A stretch of DNA of 64,000 bases from ASV31 sp965229765 (GCA_965229765.1 CBDDJT010000004.1:930001-994000); one strand, 5' to 3'. Positions 41,250 through 50,931 are shown, numbered from the stretch's first letter. Notes: a model not told the origin generated them from the sequence alone. Translations and numbers: made by a program.

Positions 41250-42735
41250 ATGTTCAGCCATGTGGCGACGTTCGACGACGGGATTCCGCATTTGCAGGGG
41301 ATCACCGACCTTGAGGTTGTGACGGTCGGGGAGACGGTGATGCTTTACACCGGATCCGAAGCCGACGGCGGGTTGTCGGCCTTCTCGCTGACTGCGGGGG
41401 GGGCCGCGGTCTATACCGACCAGATCGACGCGGCCGAGAACCGGGGCACCTACGGGCTTTCGGATCTGGACAGTGTGACGGTGGACGGCCAGACGATCCT
41501 TGTGCCCGCAGGCCGGCATGACGACCGGCTGGGGTTTCACGTGCTGGGCCCCGAGGGAGAGCTTGGCACCGTCGAGATCCTTGGCGGCGATACGGAGTAC
41601 CTTGGCAATCTGGAGGATGTGCTGGTCCTGCAGGTGGGTGACAAGACGTACATGGTCGCCAGCCAGTGGGGCGGTTCCGGCTTCATGAGCTTCGAGATCC
41701 GCGACGACCTGTCGGTGGGATACAAGAACACCTTCGAAGACACCGAGACGGCGCATATCGGTTCGGTCAGCGATCTTGTCGGGATAGAGGCCTACGGGCG
41801 GACCTATTTCTTTGCCGCCTCGACGCTGGAGGATGGCGTCACATCCTACTGGATGGGCCAGTGGGGCAACATCAAGGAGCGCGACAGCGAGGACGCCTCG
41901 ACCGGGCTTTACGTGGAGGAGCCGACGGTGATGGAGACGGTGGTGGTGGACGGCATCGCCTTTCTGATCGTGGGCGGTTCGGGATCGTCCAGCCTGAGCG
42001 TCATGAAGGTGAACGTGTGGGGCGGGCTGTTCCAGAAGGACCATGTGATCGACGATCTGGACACGCGGTTCGACGGGGTGACGGCGCTGGAGTCCTTTGT
42101 CATCGGGGACCGAAGCTTCCTGCTGGCGGGAGGGGCCGACGATGGGCTGACGCTGTTCGAGGTGGCGCCGGGCGGCTACCTGATCGAACTGGGCAGCATC
42201 GCCGACGAGGTGGACATGACGCTGTCGAACGTGTCGGACATCGAGGTCGTGGTCTTTGGCACCGAGGTGCAGGTTTTTGTCAGCAGCGCGACGGAACCGG
42301 GCGTGACCCAGCTTTCGCTGGACATGGGCGATCTGGGCGAGATGGTCACCGGCTGGATGGAGGGTGACACGCTGACCGGCACGGCGGCGAACGACATCCT
42401 GATGGGCTATGACGGCGACGACGTGATTTCCGGCGGTGACGGCGATGACATCATCATGGATGGTGCGGGGTCCGACCTGCTGACCGGCGGGCGGGGGGGC
42501 CGACCGGTTCGTCTTTTCCGACGAGGCGCGGCTGGACCGGGTGACGGATTTCACCCCGGGCGAGGACGTGGTGGACCTGTCGTCCTATGACATGCTGTAC
42601 GGCGTGGATCAGCTGACATTTGTCCAGAAGGATTATGGCGTGCTGATCGAGTTCGGCGAAGAACGTATCGCGCTGGAGACCGAGGGCGCACAGCTTCTGG
42701 TGGGGGACCTGTCGGTGGACGATTTCCTGTTCTGA
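41250..42735 (+). CDS. seven-repeat beta-propeller protein with RTX motifs, frameshifted near the C-terminus
   Basis: About 495 codons. Seven repeats of some 50-55 residues (near residues 20, 72, 121, 173, 227, 275, 327) share V-x-V-x-G-x-T-x-L-V-x-(A/G)-x-x-x-D-D-G-L-(T/S)-x-F; a good example is ESFVIGDRSFLLAGGADDGL. This predicts a seven-bladed propeller. RTX nonapeptides follow (GYDGDDVISGGDGDDIIM, residues 385-405), then a type I secretion-like tail. The frame breaks at a G7 run near 42492-42498: removing one G joins LLTGGRGA to DRFVFSDEARL and RVTDFTPGEDVVDLS, ending at 42735. The start ATG 41250 has AAGGAG 8 nt upstream. Secreted and calcium-binding by prediction. The break may be real, phase-variable or a base-call error. 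Confidence 0.8.
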
Positions 42736-42771
42736 CGCGGGGCGTGGTGCAGCGGGTTCGGGCGTCGCGGC

Positions 42772-44796
42772 TCAGGCCTCGTAATAGCCATGGGCGGCAT
42801 AGCTTCCAAAGCCCGACGCGCTGCCGTAGCGCGCCAGCGCGCGGCGGTCTATCCGGGTCAGAACCAGCCCGCCGGGCGCCAGCCGCACGGTGTGCAGCGC
42901 GTGAAGGCCGGCGCGCAGATCCTCGCGCGTGGTCCTGTCCCACGCCACGGCGAACAGAATGCTGTCGGCGGTGCGCCCGATCAGGCGCGCGTCGGGTACG
43001 GCAAGGACCGGCGGCGTGTCGATCACGATGCAGTCGAAACGCCCGCGCAGCAGGCCGACCAGCCGGTCGAAGCGCGGTGAGGCCAGCAGATCGGCGGCGT
43101 TGCTGGCGGTGCTGTCCGCGGGCAGCACGCAAAGGCCGGGCGCGTCCTGCCGGATCGCGGCGGCGAAACCGCAGCGCCCCTCGAGCACGGCCAGAAGCCC
43201 GGGCGGCTGCCCGCCCCGGCGCAGCGGCAGCCAGTGCGACAGGCGCGACGTCCAGGCACGCGGCAGGGGCGCGCGCCGGATGTCGGCCTGCACCAGCAGC
43301 ACCGATTTGCCAAGCGCGGCGATGTTCTGGGCCAGTGCGCGCGACAGCGTCGACTTTCCTTCGTCGGGGACCGACGAGGTGACGACGATGACCTGCGGCA
43401 GGCCGGGGCCGGAGAATTGCAGCGCCGTGCGCAACTGCCGCAGCGATTCGGCGGCGAAGGACGCAGGCCGCGCCACGGCGAGCGCGGCAAGCCCCGGACG
43501 TGCCGCGACCTGCGGGATCTGGCCCAGAACGGGCAGGCCGGTGGCGGATTCAAGCGCCTGCGGCGCGCGGAACGTGTCGGCGCGCGCCTCTGCCAGCAGG
43601 CGGCGGGTGGCGGCGGCGGCGGCGGCCAGCACCCCGGCTAGAAGCGCCAGCAACAGCGGTTGCGGGCGCGCGGGCGTGCTTGGCTGTTCCGCGGCGGCAA
43701 GAATGCGGCTGTCCGGCGTCTGGATGCCGCGCTGCACCGAAGCTTCCTTTAGCCGGGCGAGGAAGTGTTCATAGATCTCGCGGCTTGCCGCAGCCTCAAG
43801 CTGAAGCTGGCCCAGCGTGACGAGGTCCTGCGACTGCTGGCGCAGCCGGGCGGACAGGGCCGTTTCCATGTCCAGCATGGCGCGCATCTGATCGTCGGCC
43901 CGGGTGCCGGTAATTCCGCGCGTGGCAAGGTCGGCGCGGCGGGCGCCGATCCGGTCGCGGATGTCCGCCAGTTGCGCCGACAGCCCCTGAAGCGCCGTGG
44001 CATCCACAAGTTCCATCTCTGCGGCGAAGGCCCGGGCCCGGCTTTCGGCTTCTTCCAGCTCTGTCTGAAGGTCGGCCACCTGCACGCCCAGCCAGTCGGC
44101 GGCGCGCGCGGCCTTGGCCTGTTTGAGCGCCACCTGATCGGCCAGATAGAGACGCGCCAGCGTGTTGGCCAGTTCCGCCGCGTGGGCGGGATCCGGGCTA
44201 TGGGCCGTCACCTCGAACACGCGGCTGTCGGGCATGTTGCGCACGGCGAACCGCTGGGCCAGCGCGTCGATCGTGGCGGCGCGGGGCGGCGGAGCGGCAT
44301 ACCAGCCGGCGGGCAGCCCAAGCGCGGCGGCAAGCGTCCGCCAGCGTGCCGTGACCGGCCCGGGCGGTGCCAGCGTGGGGTTCAGGCGCGGATCGTCGTA
44401 AAGCAAGAGCTCTTCCGCGACGCGGGTCAGCAGCGTGCGCGAGCGCAGGATCTCGACCTCTGTGTTCGCCTCGACCGAGGAACCGCCGAGGCCGGGAACC
44501 ACGCTATCAAGCCCGATGGGCGCGGCGGTGTCGGACGTGGCCATCACCAGCGTCACGGTCGCGCGGTATTGCGGCGTGGCAAGGGTGGCGGCCCAGACCC
44601 CGACGGCCAGCGCCCCCAGCAGCCCGGCGGCGGCAATGCGCCAGCGCCCGCGCCAAAGGGTGGCGGAGAGGGCCGAGAAATCGATCAGGTCCTCGGGCGG
44701 GGGCTCGGCTGCCAGCGGCGGCGAAGACAGCACCGGCGGCGGCACCGGGCGGACGCCCATCAGCGGCGTCCCGGTACCTGCAAGGGGAACGTTCAT
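42772..44796 (-). CDS. Wzz/Wzc-type polysaccharide co-polymerase with tyrosine autokinase domain
   Basis: A 674-residue inner-membrane protein controlling export and chain length of an exopolysaccharide. A proline-rich N-terminus is followed by TM1 (about 54-73), a large periplasmic coiled-coil domain (about 230-350), TM2 (about 378-398) and a cytoplasmic BY-kinase. The kinase has Walker A SSVPDEGKST (474-483), Walker A' LLVQADIRR (500-508), Walker B CIVIDTPP and a tyrosine-bearing tail (YGSASGFGSYAAHGYYEA) for autophosphorylation. The ATG at 44796 is preferred over a further upstream frame. It is divergent from the sugar transferase gene across 110 bp. Confidence 0.92.
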   Translation of the reverse strand: MNVPLAGTGTPLMGVRPVPPPVLSSPPLAAEPPPEDLIDFSALSATLWRGRWRIAAAGLLGALAVGVWAATLATPQYRATVTLVMATSDTAAPIGLDSVVPGLGGSSVEANTEVEILRSRTLLTRVAEELLLYDDPRLNPTLAPPGPVTARWRTLAAALGLPAGWYAAPPPRAATIDALAQRFAVRNMPDSRVFEVTAHSPDPAHAAELANTLARLYLADQVALKQAKAARAADWLGVQVADLQTELEEAESRARAFAAEMELVDATALQGLSAQLADIRDRIGARRADLATRGITGTRADDQMRAMLDMETALSARLRQQSQDLVTLGQLQLEAAASREIYEHFLARLKEASVQRGIQTPDSRILAAAEQPSTPARPQPLLLALLAGVLAAAAAATRRLLAEARADTFRAPQALESATGLPVLGQIPQVAARPGLAALAVARPASFAAESLRQLRTALQFSGPGLPQVIVVTSSVPDEGKSTLSRALAQNIAALGKSVLLVQADIRRAPLPRAWTSRLSHWLPLRRGGQPPGLLAVLEGRCGFAAAIRQDAPGLCVLPADSTASNAADLLASPRFDRLVGLLRGRFDCIVIDTPPVLAVPDARLIGRTADSILFAVAWDRTTREDLRAGLHALHTVRLAPGGLVLTRIDRRALARYGSASGFGSYAAHGYYEA

Positions 44797-44906
44797 CGTG
44801 GGCGGCCCATCATTAAACTGCGTGGCATTTCGCCCGATCCTAGGGCCGACCGGTGGAAAGAGCCTTAACCGCGGTGCGGTTGACTGCGCGCCAAAGGAGG
44901 TGCGCC

Positions 44907-45560
44907 ATGCCAATTGCCGCAACGGGACTCGCGCCGCGCCGGGGCGCTCTGGGCCATAGCCAAGTCAAGAGGATGCTGGATCTTTGCGCGGTGCTGGCGC
45001 TTGCGCCGCTGGCGGTGCCGCTGGTGGCGGTGCTTTGGGCGCTGGTCCGCATCGGGTCGCCGGGGCCGGGGTTCTACGGGCAGCCGAGGGTTGGCCGCGG
45101 CGGCCGGTCGTTCCGCTGCTGGAAGCTGCGCAGCATGGCGGCGGGGGCCGAGGCTGCACTTGCCCGCCACCTTGCCGCCGATCCATCGGCGGCGCGGCAA
45201 TGGGCGGCGCGTCAGAAGCTGGCGCATGATCCGCGGGTGACACGGCTGGGGCGCCTTTTGCGGCGCACCAGCCTCGACGAACTGCCGCAGCTTTGGAACG
45301 TGTTTCGCGGAGAGATGAGCCTTGTGGGCCCGCGCCCCGTGACGCGCGGGGAACTGGCGCGCTATGGCGCCGACGCATGGGCCTACCTGTGCTGCCGCCC
45401 GGGCCTGACGGGGGCGTGGCAGGTGGCGGGGCGCAACGCGCTCAGCTACGCGGCGCGGGTGCGGCTGGACGTGGATTATGCCCGGCGCGCGGGTCTGGCG
45501 ACCGACCTGCGGATCCTTGCGGCGACGCCGCGCGCGGTCCTGCGGGGGCCGGGGATGTAG
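44907..45560 (+). CDS. undecaprenyl-phosphate sugar-1-phosphate transferase (exopolysaccharide initiation)
   Basis: A 217-residue bacterial sugar transferase of the WcaJ/ExoY/PssA type, which links the first sugar phosphate to undecaprenyl phosphate. It has one N-terminal hydrophobic hairpin (about residues 20-45), the K-R-x-x-D-L motif (VKRMLDLCAVL), FRCWKLRSM, RTSLDELPQLWNVFRGEMS and LVGPRPVTRGE, then RPGLTGAWQVAGRN, all diagnostic. AAAGGAGG lies 6 nt before the ATG at 44907, which fixes the start. It is the only plus-strand gene of the polysaccharide locus, and its 3' end overlaps the convergent flippase gene by 119 bp. Confidence 0.93.
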   Translation: MPIAATGLAPRRGALGHSQVKRMLDLCAVLALAPLAVPLVAVLWALVRIGSPGPGFYGQPRVGRGGRSFRCWKLRSMAAGAEAALARHLAADPSAARQWAARQKLAHDPRVTRLGRLLRRTSLDELPQLWNVFRGEMSLVGPRPVTRGELARYGADAWAYLCCRPGLTGAWQVAGRNALSYAARVRLDVDYARRAGLATDLRILAATPRAVLRGPGM

Positions 45561-46698
45561 CGGCAGTGCCCTTGTCCCCGGCGCCGCGAAGCAGGCGTGC
45601 CGCCGCCGCGCCCTGGGCCAGGTGAACCGCGGCGTGGGCCAGGGCCAGCTGTAACGCGCCCATCAGCGCCGCGCCCGCCAGCAGCGGCGCGGCAAGCGCC
45701 ATCACCCGCCAGAGAAGCCGGCGGCGGGCCCGTTCGTGGCCGGCCATGTTCAGTGCCACGCCGCCAAGCCCGAAGAGGATCGGCGGCGTCTGCGCCGCGA
45801 TGTGCGCCAGAACCAGAGGCAGAACGATCGGTGTGGTCCCGATCGCGGGCGGAAGCAAAACAAGCGCCCCGATGGTTGCCGCCAATGCCAGCCCCCCCGC
45901 GGCGGCGGTGTGGCGGTGCCATCTGCGGGCCTGGGTCGGGCCGTCGCCGGTGGCATAGGCTTGGGCAAGCGCGCTTGCGGCGCAGAACCGTACGCCTTCG
46001 ACCACCAGCGCCAGCGGCGCGGCGCAGCGACGGGCCAGCAGGTAGACGCCCGCCACGTCACCGGGCAACAGGATCCCCGCAGCCAGCAGATCCAGGTGCG
46101 ACAGCATCAGCCAGCCCGCCTGAGCGTGACCCAGTGCGCGCGGGGCCGCAGGCGCGCGCGCGACGCGCGGCAGCCCGGGCAGCAGCGGCAGCAGTGCCAG
46201 CGCCTGCCCGGCGGCGGCCAGCGCAAGGCAGGCTTCGACCGAGGCGGCGGGTGTCGCCGCCGTCAGGCAAAGCGGCAGGCCGACACGAAGCGGGCCAAGC
46301 GCAAGTGCCGCCCGCCCGGTGCGCCCGTTCGCGCGCTGCGCGGCCCCGGCCAGCGCCGACGCACCCTGAATGACGGCCATCGCGGCCGTGACCCCCGCCA
46401 CGCCGGGGGACAGAGGCAGGAGCCCGGCCGCGCCCGCCGTGGTGATGGTGACGGCGCCCGCCGCGGCGCCGAAGGCAAGGGCGCGCAGGGCCGTGTGCGG
46501 GATCGGTGCGCCGGGGCCAGCGCGCAGCAGATGCTGCACCTGTCCCGCCGCCAGAAGCCCGCCGCCCAGCGTCGCGAGCCCCAGCGCAAACAGCACCGTC
46601 CCCAGCGCGGCGGCGTCCAGCCGCTGCGCCAGCAGGGCCACGTGGGCCAGCCCCAGCATCGCCGCCGTCAGCCGCGCGCCAATGGCCAGCGCCGTCAT
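45442..46698 (-). CDS. polysaccharide flippase-like membrane protein
   Basis: A 418-residue, extremely alanine/leucine-rich membrane protein with about 12 hydrophobic segments, resembling polysaccharide transporters of the Wzx/MATE-like group (MTALAIGARLTAAMLGLAHV start, GRTGRAALALGPLR, GVYLLARRCAAPLALVVEG). It should flip lipid-linked repeat units. The start at 46698 overlaps the polymerase gene stop. The last 40 residues are a low-complexity Pro/Ala/Arg tail encoded antisense to the sugar transferase; whether they are functional is doubtful. Assignment rests on topology and neighbours more than on motifs. Confidence 0.72.
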   Translation of the reverse strand: MTALAIGARLTAAMLGLAHVALLAQRLDAAALGTVLFALGLATLGGGLLAAGQVQHLLRAGPGAPIPHTALRALAFGAAAGAVTITTAGAAGLLPLSPGVAGVTAAMAVIQGASALAGAAQRANGRTGRAALALGPLRVGLPLCLTAATPAASVEACLALAAAGQALALLPLLPGLPRVARAPAAPRALGHAQAGWLMLSHLDLLAAGILLPGDVAGVYLLARRCAAPLALVVEGVRFCAASALAQAYATGDGPTQARRWHRHTAAAGGLALAATIGALVLLPPAIGTTPIVLPLVLAHIAAQTPPILFGLGGVALNMAGHERARRRLLWRVMALAAPLLAGAALMGALQLALAHAAVHLAQGAAAARLLRGAGDKGTAATSPAPAGPRAASPQGSAGRSPDPRAGHNPRPAAPAPRS

Positions 46699-47909
46699 GG
46701 CGTGTGCCGCCGGGACAGAAGGCCGGCGGGCAGCGCCAGCCACAGCCACGCGGCATAGATCCCGCGATAGCCCACCACGGCCCCGGCGATCATGAGGCTG
46801 GCCGCCGCAAGGCAGGCCAGTGCCACCGGGACCGGACCACGCGCGCGGCGAAGGGCTGCGGCCAGCAGCCAACCTGCGGCGGCAAGGTGCAACAGCGCGG
46901 GCCAGCCTTCCTCGAACAGGCGGCCCACGATCTGGGCGTTCACGCCCTCGGGCAGGCGGCCAAAGCTGAGGCCAAGGGCGCGCGCGGCCTCGAACGCGGG
47001 AAAACGCACCAGCGCGTTGTTGCCGATGCCGACGCCGAACATCTGCCCGTCGATCAGCGGGCTGAGCCCGCCGAGGATCGAGGCCAGCCGCATCGCCGCC
47101 GACCGGGTGGCGGCGTCTGTTTCCAGCCGCGCGGCATAAAGCGCGTGTGCGAACACCGCGATCAGCCCGGCCAGCGCCACACTGGCCAGCGCCGTCAGCA
47201 GAAGGGCGTTCGTGCTGGCGCGGGTGGTGCGCGCCAGTACCAGGACGGCCAGCGGCGGCAGCACCACCAGCACGCTGGTGGAGCGCGACAGGATCAGCGC
47301 GCAAAGGCACAGCAACACGGCCGCGGTCGCTGCCCGCCGCGCGTGGCGCCCGGTGCCCGGATGCAGGGCCAGCGCCATGCCAAGCGCCAGCGCCAGCAGC
47401 ATGTGCGCGGCGAAGGTCGACACCTCTGGGAACAGGGCAAAGCCCCGGCCGTGCTGGGGGGGCAGGCGGAAGGCGGGGTTGGTGCGGAAATCGAGCGTCT
47501 CTGCCCCGAACGCCAGTTGCGCAAGGAACAGAAGCGCCGAGGCCGCCGCGCCTGTCATGAGCGCACGGGCAAACCAGCCCCGCGCGAGGGGATCGGCCGC
47601 GGCAAGAGCCGTCAGCGCGACGGCCGGAAAGGCACAGCCAAGTGTCCAGCCTAGGATCAGCGCCTCGCCGCCCGAAACGGCCCAGGACAGCCCGACCGAG
47701 GCCGCGCCGCTGCCAAGGACCAGCACCAGTGGCGCGCCCACCCTTGGCAGGAAGACCGCAAGCAGCGGCCAGCCGATTATCGCCAGCAGGTCCATTGGCT
47801 GCAACGGCAGCGGCAGGCCCGGCACCGCCACTGCCGGCGCCCAGAGTGCCAGCCCCGCTGCCATCGCCCAAAGCGCCAGCGCGCGCCGTTCCGGGCCCGG
47901 GCGCGTCAT
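46695..47909 (-). CDS. O-antigen ligase/polymerase-like membrane protein
   Basis: A 404-residue polytopic membrane protein with 10-12 helices and a large periplasmic loop around residues 240-320 (LASILGGLSPLIDGQMFGVG then IGNNALVRF), the typical layout of Wzy/WaaL-type proteins. It probably polymerises the exopolysaccharide repeat. Four-base overlaps join it to the glycosyltransferase upstream and the flippase downstream. Wzy proteins diverge strongly, so the call is by topology and position. Confidence 0.72.
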   Translation of the reverse strand: MTRPGPERRALALWAMAAGLALWAPAVAVPGLPLPLQPMDLLAIIGWPLLAVFLPRVGAPLVLVLGSGAASVGLSWAVSGGEALILGWTLGCAFPAVALTALAAADPLARGWFARALMTGAAASALLFLAQLAFGAETLDFRTNPAFRLPPQHGRGFALFPEVSTFAAHMLLALALGMALALHPGTGRHARRAATAAVLLCLCALILSRSTSVLVVLPPLAVLVLARTTRASTNALLLTALASVALAGLIAVFAHALYAARLETDAATRSAAMRLASILGGLSPLIDGQMFGVGIGNNALVRFPAFEAARALGLSFGRLPEGVNAQIVGRLFEEGWPALLHLAAAGWLLAAALRRARGPVPVALACLAAASLMIAGAVVGYRGIYAAWLWLALPAGLLSRRHTP

Positions 47910-49024
47910 GCGGTGCCGATCATCCGGGCGAGATGGCCGTCGAGCACCCGGTCGAAACGCTGCGCACCGGTCAGGGCGGGGGTGCGGGACAGCTGCCGCG
48001 CCAGCGTGTCGGTGTACCCTATCTGGCTGGACAGAAGCGCCGCCAGCCGCGCGGCGGCCTGTCCCGGCTGGCGATAGCGCAGTTCGGGCAGCGGCACGAG
48101 TTCGCGGACGCCGCCGCTGTCGTGGACGACCGGGACGATGCCGGCGGCGATCATCTCTGCCACGGCCATGCCGAAATGTTCGTGCCGTGCGCAGTGCAGG
48201 CCCAGCCGCGCGCGCGCCATCAGGGCGGCAAGCTCTGGCCCGGGCAGGTCCGGGTGAAAGGCGATGCCGGGGCGGCCCGCGTGGTGGCGCATCAGCCGGC
48301 GCGCCGAAGAGGTGCCGGCGCGCCCGGCGATATCCAGCGTTACCGGCCAGCCCTGGGCGATCAGGCGGCTGACGATGTCCACAGCCTCATCCAGGCGCTT
48401 GCCGGTGGTCATGCGGCCAAGCGACAGGATGCGCATGGGGTCTGGCCCGTCGCGCCGCGTGGTGCGGGCGGGGCAGGGGGGATAAAGCAGCGCTGGCGCG
48501 AGGCGGGGATCGGACCGCGCGACATGCCGGGCCGTCCATCGGGAGTTGGCCAGTGTCGGCGTGGCCGGGGCGCCGCCCGCAAGGCCCGCGATACGGATGC
48601 AGGCGCGGGCGTAGACCCGGCGCAGCGCCATGTAGACCGGGCCGCGGCCGGCGGCGCCGATCAGCGCAAGGTCGGCGGGCCGTGCCGAGAACAGCACCGG
48701 CGCATGGCGAAGCGTCAGCGTGGCACAGGGCAGCGCGGGCGCCTCTCCATAGGTCAGAACGGCGGCCTGGTGGCCCCGCGCCAGCCGCGGCAGGACGCGG
48801 CACACCAGCGCGTATTTCAGCAGGTGCAACCGCGACAGGCCCGGCAGCCGCCCGATCGTCAGCAGCCAAGGGCGCGCGCCGGTGCCGTCGGCGCGGGCCA
48901 GCCCGTGGATATCCAGCACGTCGATGGCATGGCCGCCGGCGTGCAGGCGGGATTGGACGGCGCGCGCCACGGCTTCGGCCCCGCCGCCGGCGCGCAGGTC
49001 GCCGTGGACGAGAAGCACCTTCAT
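47906..49024 (-). CDS. GT-B glycosyltransferase (family 4/1 type)
   Basis: A 372-residue cytoplasmic glycosyltransferase. The N-terminal acceptor domain begins MKVLLVHGDLRAGGGAEAVA, as in GT4. The C-terminal donor domain has ILSLGRMTTGKRLDEAVDIV, ARARLGLHCARHEHFGMAV and E-M-I-A-A-G-I-V-P-V-V, including the conserved E-x7-E region (HEHFGMAVAEM). It adds a sugar to the lipid-linked oligosaccharide. It is coupled to the upstream sulfotransferase and the downstream polymerase by ATGA overlaps. The sugar is not predictable. Confidence 0.88.
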   Translation of the reverse strand: MKVLLVHGDLRAGGGAEAVARAVQSRLHAGGHAIDVLDIHGLARADGTGARPWLLTIGRLPGLSRLHLLKYALVCRVLPRLARGHQAAVLTYGEAPALPCATLTLRHAPVLFSARPADLALIGAAGRGPVYMALRRVYARACIRIAGLAGGAPATPTLANSRWTARHVARSDPRLAPALLYPPCPARTTRRDGPDPMRILSLGRMTTGKRLDEAVDIVSRLIAQGWPVTLDIAGRAGTSSARRLMRHHAGRPGIAFHPDLPGPELAALMARARLGLHCARHEHFGMAVAEMIAAGIVPVVHDSGGVRELVPLPELRYRQPGQAAARLAALLSSQIGYTDTLARQLSRTPALTGAQRFDRVLDGHLARMIGTA

Positions 49025-49884
49025 CCGGCGGTGTTCAGGGCCAGTGCCAGCCGCGCGATGTCGGCGTTGGCGACGGGCGGCGCCGCGTCGTGGAACCAGG
49101 CGCGGCGCAGCGCGGGTTTCAGGGCGGCGGGCAGATGGCGGCGCAGCCATGTCTTGGCGCCGCTTCGGTGCAGCGCCGCATTGAGCGCCGGCAGCCTTGG
49201 GCTGGCGCTGGCGTTCCGGGCGTGTGCGCCAAGGTCGAAGGCCGCAGGGTCGATGCCGAGAAACCGCGCGATGGCGGCAAGGGTGGCGGGGGCATCGGCC
49301 ACCATGCCTTCGAAGGTCAGTGGCAGGTGGTTCGTGCCGAACAACGCGGCGACCCGCGCAACGCCGGATGCCTGCCGCGAGGGGCGCAGAAGGAAACGGG
49401 CGGGAAGCGGGGTGCGCCCGGCCAGTTCCGCGTCAAGCTCCGCCCCGAGAGGCAACCGGGTGCGCCCTGTGCGCCAGGCCAGCCCGTAATGCGACAATGC
49501 CCGGTCAAGCGGCGCGCGTGTCAGCGTGATAACACGGGCGGCGGGGCAGGCGGCGCGGATCGCGGCCGGGGCCTCGGGGCAGGCGAGATAGCTGGTCGAG
49601 GCGTCGCAGCGCCAGCGCTCGGTCAGGCCGTCGAAGAGGCGCAGGTAATCGGCACGGTCGCGGAACACGGCGAATTGTGCGGTGCGGCCGGGGCGATAGC
49701 GCGCCGGATCGACATCGTTCAGATGGGTGGCGCGCACATAGGCCTCGGGGAAGTCATGGGCGGCGAAATGCGTGGGCTCCTTGACCGGCGTCAGGGCGAT
49801 GTCGGGATGGCTGGACAGCCAGCGGGCCAGTTGCGTCGATCCCGCGCGGGGCGCGGCCATCAGGAACAGGCTGGGGCCGGTCAT
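49021..49884 (-). CDS. PAPS-dependent sulfotransferase family protein
   Basis: A 287-residue sulfotransferase. The 5'-phosphosulfate loop is FLMAAPRAGSTQLARWLSSH (residues 7-26). The 3'-phosphate motif is VITLTRAPLDRALSHYGLAW (around 118-137), with the R and S that bind PAPS. It likely transfers sulfate to a hydroxyl of the growing polysaccharide. It overlaps both neighbouring glycosyltransferase genes by 4 nt, so its product belongs to this assembly line. A second sulfotransferase-like gene lies two genes upstream. Confidence 0.87.
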   Translation of the reverse strand: MTGPSLFLMAAPRAGSTQLARWLSSHPDIALTPVKEPTHFAAHDFPEAYVRATHLNDVDPARYRPGRTAQFAVFRDRADYLRLFDGLTERWRCDASTSYLACPEAPAAIRAACPAARVITLTRAPLDRALSHYGLAWRTGRTRLPLGAELDAELAGRTPLPARFLLRPSRQASGVARVAALFGTNHLPLTFEGMVADAPATLAAIARFLGIDPAAFDLGAHARNASASPRLPALNAALHRSGAKTWLRRHLPAALKPALRRAWFHDAAPPVANADIARLALALNTAG

Positions 49885-50873
49885 GCCGGCCGCATGGCGC
49901 GGGACGCCCGGACAGGGGGCAGCGCGCCGGCAAGCCGTGCCAGCGCCGCGGCGCCGAAGGCCATGTGCGACACCACCGCCAGAAGCGCGACGGCGGGGGC
50001 AAGCCGCGGTCCGGCGCCCATGGTGGACAGGGTGGCGACGGCGCCCAGATAGGCCGCGGCGGGCAAGGCCAGCATCGGCCAGAGCGGTGCAAGGGCCGCC
50101 AGCGGAAGGGACAGCGCGGCGGCCATCGGCAGCGCCTGACGCAGGGCGGGGCGGCGGCGGTGGCGCAACAGGGTTTCCATGCGCCAGCGCCCGTTGCGCG
50201 CCATCTGCCGCGCCAGCCCGGCTGGGGTGGCGCGCGGCAGGTAGGCGACCGGCAGGTCGCCGGCCAGCCAGATGCGCCCGCCGGCTGCCGCCAGCCGCAT
50301 GTCGAACTCTGCATCCTCGTTCGCGGTAAACTGCGTGTCGTAGCCGCCGAGCGCAAGGAAGCGGTCCAGCCGGAACGCGGCATGGTGGCCGTGATCGGCC
50401 CAGCCGCCGCGCGCGCCGCGCCGGTGCGCCGCGCCGCCATGGCCCAGCCAGCCGCGCTGCAGCGCGGCAGCGGCGGCCTGCCAGCCGCGCGCGCCCCGGG
50501 CGATCAGCGGCACCGCGACGCTGTCGGCGCCGGTGTCGTCCAGCCGGTCGAGCAGCGTTGCGACGAACCCCGCGGGATAGCGGGCATGGGCATCCATGCG
50601 GATCAGGACGCGCGCGCCCTGTGCTGCTGCGCGCCGGGCGGCGAGGTTGACACCGGCGGCCTGGGTCCGGGCGGCATTGTCGAGCAGCGCAACACGGGGG
50701 ACAGATGCGGCATAGGCGTTGGCGATTGCAGGGGTGTCATCCGTGCTGCCGCCATCGACGATCCAGATCGGTGCGGTGACCCCATCGGCAAGCAGCCCGT
50801 CCAGCACTGCGCCGATGTGGTCGGCCTCGTTCAGGGTGGGAATGACGATGACGGCGTCTGGCGGATGCGGCAT
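49881..50873 (-). CDS. family 2 glycosyltransferase with C-terminal membrane helices (ExoA-like)
   Basis: A 330-residue GT-A enzyme. The N-terminus reads AVIVIPTLNEADHIGAVLDG, with the DXD-type VDGGSTDDT, ARVLIRMDAHARYPAGFV and FTANEDAEFDMRL (the E-D-x-D base region). Three to four hydrophobic segments at residues 245-320 anchor it in the membrane, as in ExoA of succinoglycan synthesis. The ATG at 50873 after a G6 tract is chosen; 50897 is an alternative. It lies in the same operon as the sulfotransferase and glycosyltransferase. Confidence 0.88.
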   Translation of the reverse strand: MPHPPDAVIVIPTLNEADHIGAVLDGLLADGVTAPIWIVDGGSTDDTPAIANAYAASVPRVALLDNAARTQAAGVNLAARRAAAQGARVLIRMDAHARYPAGFVATLLDRLDDTGADSVAVPLIARGARGWQAAAAALQRGWLGHGGAAHRRGARGGWADHGHHAAFRLDRFLALGGYDTQFTANEDAEFDMRLAAAGGRIWLAGDLPVAYLPRATPAGLARQMARNGRWRMETLLRHRRRPALRQALPMAAALSLPLAALAPLWPMLALPAAAYLGAVATLSTMGAGPRLAPAVALLAVVSHMAFGAAALARLAGALPPVRASRAMRPA

Positions 50874-50931
50874 GTGCCCCCCGGCGGTGAATGGCATGAC
50901 CAGAGACTGAGGCCGCGAGGTGAACGGGCGG

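Noticed and set aside
42492..42498. Programmed ribosomal frameshift in the RTX protein
   Set aside because: A plain G7 run without a slippery heptamer context or downstream structure that I can see fits a length change in the run or a sequencing error better.
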